Assembly (NCBI RefSeq): GCF_910588715.1
Contig: NZ_CAJURG010000005.1
Span: 62,001-126,000 of the forward strand
Length of the DNA stretch: 64,000 nucleotides
Direction: 5' to 3'
Origin: an uncultured Clostridium sp.
Lineage (GTDB): Bacteria; Bacillota; Clostridia; Clostridiales; Clostridiaceae
A program made the position numbers and the translations under genes. This document shows, piece after piece, positions 51,054 to 60,079 of this stretch. Each line of letters opens with the position of its first letter. Position 1 is the stretch's first letter. The notes beneath the pieces are model-generated. The model saw nothing but the letters and a program-made list of their open reading frames with translations, was not told where the DNA came from and did not search any database.

Positions 51054-51083
51054 TTGACAAAATTGTCTGAAAATACTTATAAT
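51054..51083 (+). promoter_or_regulatory. Sigma-A promoter of the plus-strand gene at 51120
   Basis: TTGACA and TATAAT, both perfect, with an 18-nt spacer on the plus strand. It coincides with the first codons of a longer reading of the ORF from a TTG at 51054, which shows that reading is not the protein start. Confidence 0.9.
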
Positions 51084-51119
51084 TTAAATAAAGATTATAT
51101 TTCTAAGGAGTTGAGGCAA

Positions 51120-51518
51120 ATGAAAGACATTATATTTGATAGCTTTCAAAATGACGTCAATGAATCTCTATTGAGGCACAAAAGCATTTTAGATATTCTT
51201 ACTAAATATACTGAATCTAGTTCTAGAGTTAACAGAGCAGTAGCAAAAGCTGTTACAAACTGTGGTTGTATTGAAATAAATGCAAAAAAGCAATGTCTGC
51301 CAACTGAAGACAACTCATTGGAAGATTTATCTGAATGTTTAAAAGTTCACATGGATGGTAATTTATGCGAAAACTGTCGTGAAGTTATAGAAAGAGAAAT
51401 TGGTAATAATTTATTTTACCTTACCTCTCTTTGCAATGTACTTGATATAAACCTTTACGATGTTCTTTTAAAAGAAAGTGATAGAATTACCACCCTAGGA
51501 AAATTTACTTTTAGATAA
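51120..51518 (+). CDS. Conserved clostridial-type protein of unknown function, seven cysteines
   Basis: A 132-residue protein, one of two plus-strand genes. I do not assign it to a family. Residues 1-45 are helical and charged; then come C48-x-C50 (NCGCIEINAKKQ), C59, C73, C83-x2-C86 (NLCENCREVIE) and C105. The paired cysteines could bind a metal or form a redox pair, but no signal peptide is seen, so the protein is probably cytoplasmic. The start is the ATG at 51120: AAGGAG lies 9 nt upstream and a perfect promoter ends 36 nt before. It is monocistronic, with a terminator directly behind, between disA and the YacL gene. Helix-rich ends and central cysteines suggest a small regulatory protein; this is a guess. 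Confidence 0.85.
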   Translation: MKDIIFDSFQNDVNESLLRHKSILDILTKYTESSSRVNRAVAKAVTNCGCIEINAKKQCLPTEDNSLEDLSECLKVHMDGNLCENCREVIEREIGNNLFYLTSLCNVLDINLYDVLLKESDRITTLGKFTFR

Positions 51519-51520
51519 AT

Positions 51521-51548
51521 ATAAAAGCAGGTTTACACCTGCTTTTAT
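51521..51548 (+). terminator. Bidirectional terminator between the 51120 gene and disA
   Basis: A perfect 12-bp stem (ATAAAAGCAGGT and its complement, TTAC loop) two nt after the plus-strand stop, followed by ATTTTT on the plus strand and by ATTTATC on the minus strand, so it can end both convergent transcripts. Confidence 0.92.
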
Positions 51549-51586
51549 ATTTTTACCAATATTTTTATTAATATTCCAAAAATTAA

Positions 51587-52651
51587 TTAAATTTCTTTCT
51601 TTAAATTAATTTGTTCTTTTATTCTTCTTAAACCACTCCTTATAGCTGTAGCTCTTGCATCTCCTATACCTTCAACTTGATCTAAATCTTCTTTACTAGC
51701 AGAGATTACATGTTTTAACTTATTAAAGTGTTTTATTAAATTTTCAATTACATTAGTTGGAATTCTAGGTATCTTAAATAATATTCTATAACCTTTTGGA
51801 GAAATTAATGTATCTATTAACGATACTCCTCCAAACCCTAGAACCTTTGCAATAATTTCCAAATCAACTAACTCCTCAGAACTTAATTTTTGAATATCTC
51901 TATATATGCTATTATAATCACTATTTTCTCCACAATAATCTCTAATTAAAAGAATTCCATCTCTTTCTATATATCTTATTAATTCATTAAGTTGCATAGA
52001 AATAAGTCTTCCTTCATTTCCTAACTCTAATATATACCTTTTTATTTCTTCAACTATTCTCATTACCATTTCAGTCCTTTGAATAGCTGTTACTACATCA
52101 AAAATAGTAGTTAAATCCTGAAACTCTAAGATATTTAAATTGTTTATAACTCTCTCTAAGACATTCACATATTTTTCTAGTGTTTGAATGGCTTGATTTG
52201 CTCTTGCTAATATTACGCTACTATCTTGTAAAATATACTTTATGTCACCTTTATATATAGTAATAATATTTCTTCTTTGAGAAATAGCAACAACTATAGT
52301 ATCTGTTTGCTTTGCTATTCTTTGGGCAGTTCTATGTCTTGTTCCAGTTTCATATGTTGGTACAGACGGGTCAGGTAACAATTGTGCATTAGCACAAACT
52401 ATTTTTCTTAAATCCTGACTTAATACTATAGCTCCATCCATTTTTGCTAATTCATAGATATATGCTGGAGTGTATTCTGAATTTATATTAAATCCGCCAT
52501 CTACTATATTCATTACCTCTTCAGAATCGCCTAAAACTATTAATCCTCCAGTTTTAGCCCTTAAAATATTTTCTAAACCCTCCCTCAAATTTGTTCCAGG
52601 AGTAACTATTTTTAATATATTTTTTATTTCGTTATCATCCTTAATTCTCAT
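51587..52651 (-). CDS. disA: DNA integrity scanning diadenylate cyclase DisA
   Basis: A 354-residue enzyme that makes c-di-AMP and stalls at branched DNA. The N-terminal DAC domain carries the active-site motifs MDGAIVLS and GTRHRTAQRIAK; a helical spine follows; the C-terminal helix-hairpin-helix part is VEGIGDARATAIRSGLRR. I place the start at the ATG at 52651; a GTG three codons earlier is possible. It is downstream of radA, as in Bacillus, where RadA limits DisA. A c-di-AMP receptor (darA) is in the same window. Confidence 0.96.
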   Translation of the reverse strand: MRIKDDNEIKNILKIVTPGTNLREGLENILRAKTGGLIVLGDSEEVMNIVDGGFNINSEYTPAYIYELAKMDGAIVLSQDLRKIVCANAQLLPDPSVPTYETGTRHRTAQRIAKQTDTIVVAISQRRNIITIYKGDIKYILQDSSVILARANQAIQTLEKYVNVLERVINNLNILEFQDLTTIFDVVTAIQRTEMVMRIVEEIKRYILELGNEGRLISMQLNELIRYIERDGILLIRDYCGENSDYNSIYRDIQKLSSEELVDLEIIAKVLGFGGVSLIDTLISPKGYRILFKIPRIPTNVIENLIKHFNKLKHVISASKEDLDQVEGIGDARATAIRSGLRRIKEQINLKKEI

Positions 52652-52707
52652 GCTAATCACCTAATTTATCAATTTCATGTAATTTGTATAATAATTATAT
52701 TTTATAC

Positions 52708-54099
52708 TTATTTATATACATCTGCTATAACATCATTTAAAGTTTTCATTAACATTATCTCTATATTTGGTATTTTTACATCTTTATTAAATGAATCCTT
52801 AGCAACATATACCTTTTTAAATCCCATTCTAGCTAATTCTTTAACTCTTATTTCTATAGAGGGTACCTTTTTTAACTCTCCTGTTAAGCCTACATCCGCT
52901 ATAAAAGCAATATTAGCCTCTATCCCTCTCTGCTTCACTGATGAAACAATACTCATAATTACAGCTAAATTAATACCTTGTTCTTTTATTTTCATTCCTC
53001 CAGTAGTCTTTATAATAACATTTTTATCATAAAGATTAATGCCCCCTCTTTGCTCTAGGATTGATATTAAAGTATTTAATTTGTCTTTTCCTAATGTTTC
53101 TCCTATTCTAGTGGGATATGGAGTGAATGTTTTCGAAACTAAGCTCTCAACTTCTGTAATTATAGGCCTAGATCCTTCTTTTATAACTGTTAGTGTGCTA
53201 CCTGATACTAATTCTCCATCTTCTCTTTTAGTCATAAAAAATTCTGAAGGATTATCAATAGACATCATTCCTTTTTCAGACATCTGAAAAAATCCAGTTT
53301 CTCCTGTACTTCCAAATCTATTTTTTGAACTAATTAAACCTCGTATTTCTTCATCAGTATCACATTCTATAATCAATACAGTATCAACTAAATGTTCTAA
53401 TGCTCTAAGTCCTGCTAATTCATCTGATTTTGTCATTTGACCCACTATAATTACTGCTCTTTGTCTTTTATCATCCTTTGCTATTTTCATTAACTCATTA
53501 GCACATTCCATTGTTTGAGTAGGTGATCCTGCTCTTGCTGGCAAAAACTCTTCCATAGTAAATGTCTGTATACTGTCTACTATTAATAAATCTGGATCTA
53601 TTTCCTTAACAGTATCTACAACATTATTCATACTAGTTTCTTGAACAACCCAAATATTATCATTAATTTTATCTAAAATTCTATCAGCTCTATTTTTTAT
53701 TTGACTATCACTTTCTTCTCCGGAGGCATAAATAACCTTTTGCCCTCTTTTAGCTATATTATCTGCAACTTGTAATAATAAAGTAGATTTTCCTGCTCCA
53801 GGCCTTGCAGTTATTATAGTAATGGAATCTTTAACTATTCCACCTCCCATAACTCTATCAAACTCACTTATTCCAGTTACAATTCTATCACTTTTACTTG
53901 AAGTAACCTCACACAATTTTTTAATAGGCTTTTTAGATAATTGTCTTACCTTTATTGCTTCCTTTACAACTTTATTTTGCTGAACTACTTGTTCCTCAGT
54001 AAAACTATTCCAATTATTACAATCTGGACATTTCCCCATCCATTTTGGTGATTCATATCCACACTCTTGACATATAAATACGGATTTTATTTTTGCCAT
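52708..54099 (-). CDS. radA: DNA repair protein RadA
   Basis: A 463-residue DNA-recombination ATPase. An N-terminal zinc finger (CQECGYESPKWMGKCPDC), a RecA-like domain with Walker A ARPGAGKSTLLLQ near residue 98 and the RadA motif KNRFGSTGE near residue 255, and a Lon-protease-like C-terminal domain follow in order. The start is the ATG at 54099; a GTG reading four codons longer is possible. It forms a unit with disA, but clpC, its usual neighbour, is 3.5 kb away. Confidence 0.96.
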   Translation of the reverse strand: MAKIKSVFICQECGYESPKWMGKCPDCNNWNSFTEEQVVQQNKVVKEAIKVRQLSKKPIKKLCEVTSSKSDRIVTGISEFDRVMGGGIVKDSITIITARPGAGKSTLLLQVADNIAKRGQKVIYASGEESDSQIKNRADRILDKINDNIWVVQETSMNNVVDTVKEIDPDLLIVDSIQTFTMEEFLPARAGSPTQTMECANELMKIAKDDKRQRAVIIVGQMTKSDELAGLRALEHLVDTVLIIECDTDEEIRGLISSKNRFGSTGETGFFQMSEKGMMSIDNPSEFFMTKREDGELVSGSTLTVIKEGSRPIITEVESLVSKTFTPYPTRIGETLGKDKLNTLISILEQRGGINLYDKNVIIKTTGGMKIKEQGINLAVIMSIVSSVKQRGIEANIAFIADVGLTGELKKVPSIEIRVKELARMGFKKVYVAKDSFNKDVKIPNIEIMLMKTLNDVIADVYK

Positions 54100-54187
54100 A
54101 TTTTTCACCACACTATCTATCTTAATATATTAAATTCCAATTTACTCTATATAATATAACATACTTAAAATATAAAAAATATAAAAA

Positions 54188-54240
54188 ATATAAAAATAAA
54201 CCATAAGATATCTAATGACACTTATGGTTTATTTTTATAT
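54188..54240 (-). terminator. Terminator after nagB
   Basis: A 20-bp stem (ATATAAAAATAAACCATAAG and its complement, 13-nt loop), whose 3' arm ends in TTTTTATAT on the minus strand, directly after nagB. Confidence 0.88.
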
Positions 54241-54245
54241 TTTAT

Positions 54246-54977
54246 TTATGCTTCAATAAACTTTGCAGCTTCTTTATCTACTATTATAGTAACGTCTCTA
54301 TGCATTTGTAACATTGTTGCTGGATTATCAGTAGTAATCTTACCTGATATTAATCCCTTAATAGCTTCCGCTTTGCTTTCTCCAGATGCAATAAGAACAA
54401 TTTTTTTAGCTTTCATTATTCCACCTAATCCCATGCTTATAGCTTGTCTTGGTACTTCAACTATATTATCAAAAAATCTAGCATTAGCTTCAATTGTATT
54501 TTGAGTTAAAGTTACTACACTAGTTCCTACAGATAATGTATCATCTGGTTCATTAAATGCAATATGACCGTTATTTCCAACTCCTAATAACTGAATATCT
54601 ACTCCACCTAATTCTTTTATCTTATTATCATACTCTTTACATTCTTCTTCTAAATCTTCTGCTAATCCATTAGGCACAAAAGTTCTTTGGATATTTATAT
54701 TAACATGATTAAATAAATTTTCATTCATAAAGTGTCTGTAACTTTGCTCATGCTCAGGATTTAATCCTACATATTCATCTAAATTTACTGTAGTTACATT
54801 TGAAAAATCAACTTCATTATTTTTATACATTTTTATTATTTCTTTATACATTCCTGCTGGTGAACCCCCAGTTGCTAATCCTAAAACTGCATTTGGTTTT
54901 TCTTTTATAACTTTAGCAAACTCCTCTGCAGCAACCTTACTCAATTCTTCATAGTTTTTAGTAATTATTAATCTCAT
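54246..54977 (-). CDS. nagB: Glucosamine-6-phosphate deaminase
   Basis: A 243-residue isomerase/deaminase that turns glucosamine-6-P into fructose-6-P and ammonia. LGLATGGSPAGMY near residue 33, NLDEYVGL near residue 65 and GVGNNGHIAFNEP near residue 132 carry the substrate and catalytic residues. Its ATG overlaps the regulator stop (ATGA). No nagA is adjacent, so the deacetylase must be elsewhere. Confidence 0.97.
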   Translation of the reverse strand: MRLIITKNYEELSKVAAEEFAKVIKEKPNAVLGLATGGSPAGMYKEIIKMYKNNEVDFSNVTTVNLDEYVGLNPEHEQSYRHFMNENLFNHVNINIQRTFVPNGLAEDLEEECKEYDNKIKELGGVDIQLLGVGNNGHIAFNEPDDTLSVGTSVVTLTQNTIEANARFFDNIVEVPRQAISMGLGGIMKAKKIVLIASGESKAEAIKGLISGKITTDNPATMLQMHRDVTIIVDKEAAKFIEA

Positions 54978-55696
54978 AATATCTCTCCCTCTCTTCTTGA
55001 AATGTTTACTTGTAAAGTAAATTTATCTGATTTATAAAATGCTTCTTCTAAAAACAGAAGCTTATCTGTGCTCGTAAACGTCTTATTAACCATCTTTAAT
55101 ATCGGTGTATCTTTTTCACAATTTAATAAAGCCCTTATTTCATCATTAACATTAACTGCTACTATAGAGGAATTAGAATTTGTAATCACATATCCAAATC
55201 CCTGTAAAACTTTATATAAAGAACCTTCTAACATTTCTTTATTAACATGTCCACAATAATCTACTGGTATATATACCGTTTCTATTGCAATACATTCTTC
55301 ATCTACAATTCTTTTTCTTATTATTTTATATAATTTATCTAATATAAATATATCTTGTATATCTTCAGGTGTATCTATAATGTCAAAGCATACAACTTCA
55401 GTTTTTAACATTCTTCCACTTTGCTTTATCATTTCAGTAAAGCTCATCATATCTTTTTGATTTACTTTTTGTTCACATACAAAAGTACCTCTACCCTTTT
55501 TTCTTGTTAATACACCTTCTTGTACTAACTCACCAATAGCTTGTCTTATCGTCATTCGACTAACACCATAAATTTCGCAAAGTTCTCTTTCGCTAGAAAT
55601 ACATTCTCCTGCCTTCCAAATTCCATTAGCTATTTTTTTTATAAAATCATTTTTTAATTGATAATATACTGGTATAGGACTATTTTTATCTATCAT
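54974..55696 (-). CDS. nagR: GntR/HutC-family regulator, NagR (YvoA) type
   Basis: A 240-residue repressor. The N-terminal winged helix-turn-helix (SSERELCEIYGVSRMTIRQA near residues 38-60) is followed by a UTRA effector domain (residues 95-235). Members next to nagB sense glucosamine-6-P or N-acetylglucosamine-6-P and control amino-sugar use. A sequence close to the known NagR/DasR operator lies 39 nt before its start, which suggests autoregulation of nagR-nagB. The name is inferred from context. Confidence 0.88.
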   Translation of the reverse strand: MIDKNSPIPVYYQLKNDFIKKIANGIWKAGECISSERELCEIYGVSRMTIRQAIGELVQEGVLTRKKGRGTFVCEQKVNQKDMMSFTEMIKQSGRMLKTEVVCFDIIDTPEDIQDIFILDKLYKIIRKRIVDEECIAIETVYIPVDYCGHVNKEMLEGSLYKVLQGFGYVITNSNSSIVAVNVNDEIRALLNCEKDTPILKMVNKTFTSTDKLLFLEEAFYKSDKFTLQVNISRREGEIL

Positions 55697-55734
55697 ATTA
55701 TCACTCCCACTATTATTATATGATATATATATAT

Positions 55735-55750
55735 AGTTGTCTATACCAGT
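55735..55750. promoter_or_regulatory. Probable NagR operator (dre-like site)
   Basis: The minus strand reads ACTGGTATAGACAACT, close to the NagR/DasR operator pattern TGGTNTAGACNAN. It lies between divergent nagR-nagB and the 53-codon ORF and could control both. Confidence 0.78.
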
Positions 55751-55831
55751 TTTGTTTTTTTATAAAAAATTTATGTATATATATTTATATTATGGAAATG
55801 CTATCTATATAAATTATAAGGAGATGGTATT

Positions 55832-55993
55832 TTGATAAATAAGTCCTATTTATATAATGTTCCTTCTAAAAATATTCTTAATGATTATACACCTAAAAAT
55901 CTATCTAATGATACCCTAGATAATTATCCTTTAGATTCTATAGAAAACATGGTTATGAATTCTAATTTAAATAATGATGAATCTATAAAATAA
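55832..55993 (+). CDS. Small ORF, 53 residues, asparagine-rich, unknown
   Basis: The reading starts with TTG at 55832, with AGGAG 8 nt upstream, and runs MINKSYLYNVPSKNILNDYT... to TAA at 55991. It is rich in Asn, Asp, Leu and Ser, has no cysteine, no membrane helix and no recognised motif. Support for a gene: ribosome site, a terminator 10 nt behind, and a place opposite nagR. Against it: TTG start, AT-rich composition and no family. It could be a short regulator, a peptide or a noise ORF. Confidence 0.45.
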   Translation: MINKSYLYNVPSKNILNDYTPKNLSNDTLDNYPLDSIENMVMNSNLNNDESIK

Positions 55994-56003
55994 TAATTAA
56001 TTT

Positions 56004-56032
56004 AAAAAGTAAGGAAATATACCTTACTTTTT
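56004..56032. terminator. Bidirectional terminator between the 53-codon ORF and gapN
   Basis: An 11-bp stem (AAAAAGTAAGG and its complement, 7-nt loop) with T-runs on both strands. It overlaps the gapN stop codon at 56024-56026. Confidence 0.88.
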
Positions 56033-57484
56033 TAAATTAATTACAATTCCCTTTCGTCTCGTCATTGATTCAATTGAATATTTTATTCCTTGAACGCCTA
56101 TTCCTGAAGACTTGACCCCTAAAAATGGAAAATGATCTGGTCCCCTTTCAGTTTTATTATTTATTTGAACAGCTCCAACTTCTAATTTATTTGCTATATA
56201 AAAGGCATTATCTAAATCATTAGTAAATACTGATGATTGCAAACCATATTGAGATTCATTAGCTATTTTTATTGCTTCATCCTTGTCCTTCACTCTTATT
56301 ATTGGTAATACAGGTCCAAAGGGTTCTTCCCATGCTAGCCTCATATCTGTAGTAACATAATCAAATAGTGTTGGGTATATAATATTTTCTTCTCTTTTCC
56401 CTCCTAATATTAAATGAGCTCCCTTGTTTCTTGCATCTTCTATAAGTTTCCATACAAAATCTACTGCTTTATCATCTATAAGAGGAACTATTGACACGCC
56501 TTCTTCTCTAGGATCTCCTACCTTTAAATTCATCACCAACAACTTTATTTCTTCTACTAATTTATCAGCAATATTTTCCTCTACCAATACTCTTTTTACC
56601 GCAGTACACCTTTGCCCTGAATAAGAATATGCACCTTCTACTATATTTTTTGCTGCTAATTTTAAATCTGCATCCTTTAACACTATTGCTGCATCTTTTC
56701 CACCTAACTCCATTAATAATGGAACCATATTAGTTATTTTAGATATTCTCATTCCAACTTCACTACTTCCAGTAAAATTTATAAAATCTATAGATGGATG
56801 AGTTACAATATAATCGCCTATTTCGCTTCCCTTACCAGTAATAGTATTTAATACTCCATCAGGTAAACCAGCCTCTTGAAATACTTTAGCTAAGTATAAT
56901 CCACATAAACTTCCTTTAGTTGCCGGTTTCAAAACCACAGTATTTCCAGCTACTAATGCCGGTGCTATTTTAGAAGCTGCTAAATTTATTGGATAGTTAA
57001 ATGGTGAAATGGCTAAAACAACTCCAACAGGTTCTCTTATAACAATAGATAATTTCTTTTTATCAAATCCCGGAAAACTATCACTTTGTATACTCTCTCC
57101 ATAAATGCTTTTTGAAGTATCTGCTGTAAATCTAATAAAATCAGCTGTTCGATTTATTTCTGACTCTGCACTTTTTTTATCCTTAGCGATTTCACGTATT
57201 AAAATATCACTTAAATCCTCAATACGTTCTTGTAGTATATCAGCAGCTCTGTATAATATTTTTGCCCTTTCATTAATGGGAGTTTCCCTCCACTTATATT
57301 TAGAATTAACTGCAAATTTTATAGCTTCATCAACTTCATCTACTGTCATTGCTGGTACTTTTCCTACAACTTCACCATCAATAGGAGATTTAATTTCAAT
57401 AAATTTTTCACTTTTACTATTGCGCCATTGTCCATTAATAAGATTGCGAAATCTTCTTTCTTCTCCAACTAAATTACTAAACAT
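56024..57484 (-). CDS. gapN: NADP-dependent non-phosphorylating glyceraldehyde-3-phosphate dehydrogenase
   Basis: A 486-residue aldehyde dehydrogenase. The nucleotide region has SPFNYPINLAASKIAPALVA; the oxidising glutamate is in MELGGKDAAI; the catalytic cysteine is in YSGQRCTAVKRV. The C-terminal ERGPDHFPFLGVKSSGIG is characteristic of GapN rather than other ALDHs. GapN oxidises glyceraldehyde-3-P directly to 3-phosphoglycerate, yielding NADPH instead of ATP; this is common in clostridia. The gene is monocistronic, with GGAGGTGA before its ATG. No clear promoter was found. Confidence 0.9.
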   Translation of the reverse strand: MFSNLVGEERRFRNLINGQWRNSKSEKFIEIKSPIDGEVVGKVPAMTVDEVDEAIKFAVNSKYKWRETPINERAKILYRAADILQERIEDLSDILIREIAKDKKSAESEINRTADFIRFTADTSKSIYGESIQSDSFPGFDKKKLSIVIREPVGVVLAISPFNYPINLAASKIAPALVAGNTVVLKPATKGSLCGLYLAKVFQEAGLPDGVLNTITGKGSEIGDYIVTHPSIDFINFTGSSEVGMRISKITNMVPLLMELGGKDAAIVLKDADLKLAAKNIVEGAYSYSGQRCTAVKRVLVEENIADKLVEEIKLLVMNLKVGDPREEGVSIVPLIDDKAVDFVWKLIEDARNKGAHLILGGKREENIIYPTLFDYVTTDMRLAWEEPFGPVLPIIRVKDKDEAIKIANESQYGLQSSVFTNDLDNAFYIANKLEVGAVQINNKTERGPDHFPFLGVKSSGIGVQGIKYSIESMTRRKGIVINLKK

Positions 57485-57561
57485 ACCTTCACCTCCATCT
57501 TAAGTATTTTTATATATTTTTCCCTTAAGAATATATATTTATTAAAATAATTTTAAAACAA

Positions 57562-57620
57562 AAATGGATTATTAAATATTTAAGGTTATATAACTACCTT
57601 TTTAATTTAATAATCCATTT
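57562..57620 (-). terminator. Terminator after clpC
   Basis: A long interrupted hairpin: 16 bp of AAATGGATTATTAAAT with its complement, and an inner AAGGT/ACCTT. The minus strand continues TTTTTGTTTT. It separates clpC from gapN. Confidence 0.82.
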
Positions 57621-57640
57621 GTATTTATTTTTTATATATT

Positions 57641-60079
57641 TTATCTATGTGAAAAAATTAATCCTTCCTCTTTACATTCAACTCTTAATTTATCTCCAAT
57701 CTTAATTTCACCTTTTAATAATTCATCACTTAATTTATCTACTATTTCTCTATTTATTATTCCTCTTAATGGTCTTGCACCAAATTCTAAATTTTTATTT
57801 TTAGTAACGAGAAATTTATTTAAATCTTCATCATAAATTAAATCAATATTTTTTTCTTTTAATCTATTAATAGTATCTTTAAGCATTATATCTACTATTT
57901 CTAATGTATCTTCTTCTTTAAGTTGATTAAATACTATAGTATCATCTATTCTATTTAAAAACTCTGGTTTAAATGCAGTTTTTAACTCCTCTAATACTAT
58001 TTCTTTAATTTTTTCATATTCTGCTGCTGTTGAATTAGCTGCAATATCAAAACCTACTTTTCTTTGAGTTTTTATCTTTTGAGCCCCAACATTAGATGTC
58101 ATTATAATAATTGTATTTTTAAAATCTATAGTTTTTCCTTTTCCATCTGTTAATCTTCCATCCTCCATTATTTGAAGTAAAATATTAAATACATCAGGAT
58201 GAGCCTTTTCAATTTCATCTAATAATACTACAGAATAAGGTTTTCTTCTAACAGATTCTGATAATTGCCCACCCTCTTCATATCCTACATATCCCGGAGG
58301 CGCTCCTATTAACCTTGATACAGAATGCTTTTCCATATATTCAGACATATCTATTCTAATTAAATTGCTTATTTTTCCAAACATAACTTCAGCTAAAACA
58401 TTACAAAGTTCTGTTTTTCCTACACCTGTTGGACCGCAAAATAAAAATGTTCCAATTGGCCTATTAGGATTTTTAAGTCCTACTCTAGCCCTCTTCACAG
58501 CTCTAGTTAATGCTTTTATAGCTTCCTCTTGACCAACAACTCTTTTCCTTAATGTATCTGATAAATGTAAAAGCTTATCTGACTCTTTTTCCGTCAATCT
58601 CTCCACAGGAACTTTTGTCCAAATTGCTACTACTTTTGCAATATCATCTTCATCAACTATTTGGACTTCTGTGCAACTATGAGTTCTCCATTCATTTTTT
58701 ACCCTTTCAAACTCTTCTCTTAATTGTTTTTCTTTATCTCTAAGATTTGCAGCTTTTTCAAAATCTTGATTTCTTATAGCATCTTCTTTTTCATTAATAA
58801 TTTTTTCTATATCTAATTCTCTTTGTTTAATTTCTGGTGGAAGAGTTAATCTAGAAATTCTTACTTTAGCTGCTGCCTCATCTATTAAATCAATTGCTTT
58901 ATCAGGCATATATCTATCACTTATATATCTATCTGCTAAATCAACTGCTACATATAAAGCTGAATCTGTAATTTTAACTTTATGGTGAGATTCATACTTG
59001 TCTCTTAGCCCAAATAAAATATTTAAAGTTTCTTCTTTACTTGGTGGATCTACATTAACTGTTTGAAATCTTCTTTCTAAAGCAGAATCCTTTTCTATAT
59101 GCTTTCTATATTCATCTATAGTTGTAGCACCTATACATTTTATTTCACCTCTAGCTAATGCAGGTTTTAATATATTAGAAGCATCAATTGCCCCTTCGGC
59201 TCCTCCTGCGCCAACTATTGTATGAATTTCATCTATAAAAATTATTATATCTTCTTCTTTTTTTAACTCATTCATAACCTTTTTTAGACGCTCTTCAAAT
59301 TCACCTCTATATTTAGCTCCTGCAATCATAGATGTAATATCTAACACCAAAAGTCTTTTATCTTTTAGGCTTTCTGGAGCGTCTCCTGAAACTATTTTTT
59401 GAGCTAATCCTTCTATTATTGCAGTTTTACCAACACCTGGTTCACCTATTAAGCATGGATTATTTTTTATTCTTCTACAAAGAATTTCTAATACTCTTTG
59501 AGTTTCTTCATCTCTTCCTATAACAGGATCCAATTTTCCTTCAGTTGCAATTTGAGTTAAATCTCTACTATATTGATCTAATGCTGGCGTTTTATTTTGC
59601 TTTTTTTCCTTTGGAATAGATTTTTTATTTTCTCTAAGATCATTCCCAGATATATATTTATCTAACTCTTGTTTGACTGATCCTAAATCAATTTTTCCAC
59701 TTGTTAAAATAGTATAAGCAACACCTTCACCTTCATCTAAAAGAGCTATTAATATATGTTCGGGATTTATAAAGCTATGACCATATTTTCTTGCTATATC
59801 TAAACTATCATCAAATAATCTCTTAGCCCTTGGAGTTAATAACATTTCTCCGTTAGAAACCTCATCATCTCCAAATCCTAAATAATCTTCTGTCATTTTT
59901 CTTACTTTATCAATAATAATTCCTTTACTTGCTAAAAGCTGACCTGCATATCCATTTTCCTTTAATATTCCTAATAAAACATGTTCTGTTCCAATATACC
60001 CGTGTTTAAAATTTTGAGACTCATGTTGTGCTTCTACCAAAACAACTTGTGCCCTTTCTGTAAACCTCCCAAAAATCAT
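57641..60079 (-). CDS. clpC: ATP-dependent Clp protease ATP-binding subunit ClpC
   Basis: An 812-residue AAA+ unfoldase for ClpP. Two Clp_N repeats (residues 1-145); D1 with Walker A GEPGVGKT near residue 213; a UVR-type coiled coil (EDAIRNQDFEKAANLRDKEK) near residue 430; D2 with GPTGVGKT near residue 550 and the D2 small domain at the end. The UVR segment and order identify ClpC rather than ClpA or ClpB. It follows ctsR by 111 nt, with neither mcsA nor mcsB between them. Confidence 0.97.
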   Translation of the reverse strand: MIFGRFTERAQVVLVEAQHESQNFKHGYIGTEHVLLGILKENGYAGQLLASKGIIIDKVRKMTEDYLGFGDDEVSNGEMLLTPRAKRLFDDSLDIARKYGHSFINPEHILIALLDEGEGVAYTILTSGKIDLGSVKQELDKYISGNDLRENKKSIPKEKKQNKTPALDQYSRDLTQIATEGKLDPVIGRDEETQRVLEILCRRIKNNPCLIGEPGVGKTAIIEGLAQKIVSGDAPESLKDKRLLVLDITSMIAGAKYRGEFEERLKKVMNELKKEEDIIIFIDEIHTIVGAGGAEGAIDASNILKPALARGEIKCIGATTIDEYRKHIEKDSALERRFQTVNVDPPSKEETLNILFGLRDKYESHHKVKITDSALYVAVDLADRYISDRYMPDKAIDLIDEAAAKVRISRLTLPPEIKQRELDIEKIINEKEDAIRNQDFEKAANLRDKEKQLREEFERVKNEWRTHSCTEVQIVDEDDIAKVVAIWTKVPVERLTEKESDKLLHLSDTLRKRVVGQEEAIKALTRAVKRARVGLKNPNRPIGTFLFCGPTGVGKTELCNVLAEVMFGKISNLIRIDMSEYMEKHSVSRLIGAPPGYVGYEEGGQLSESVRRKPYSVVLLDEIEKAHPDVFNILLQIMEDGRLTDGKGKTIDFKNTIIIMTSNVGAQKIKTQRKVGFDIAANSTAAEYEKIKEIVLEELKTAFKPEFLNRIDDTIVFNQLKEEDTLEIVDIMLKDTINRLKEKNIDLIYDEDLNKFLVTKNKNLEFGARPLRGIINREIVDKLSDELLKGEIKIGDKLRVECKEEGLIFSHR

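Noticed and set aside
55697..55834. An ATG-started form of the 53-codon ORF
   Set aside because: The ATG inside GAGATGG is followed in frame by a stop after two codons; only the TTG start gives an open frame.
57105..57503. Plus-strand ORF of 132 codons opposite gapN
   Set aside because: A shadow of gapN coding constraint; no start signal or recognisable product.
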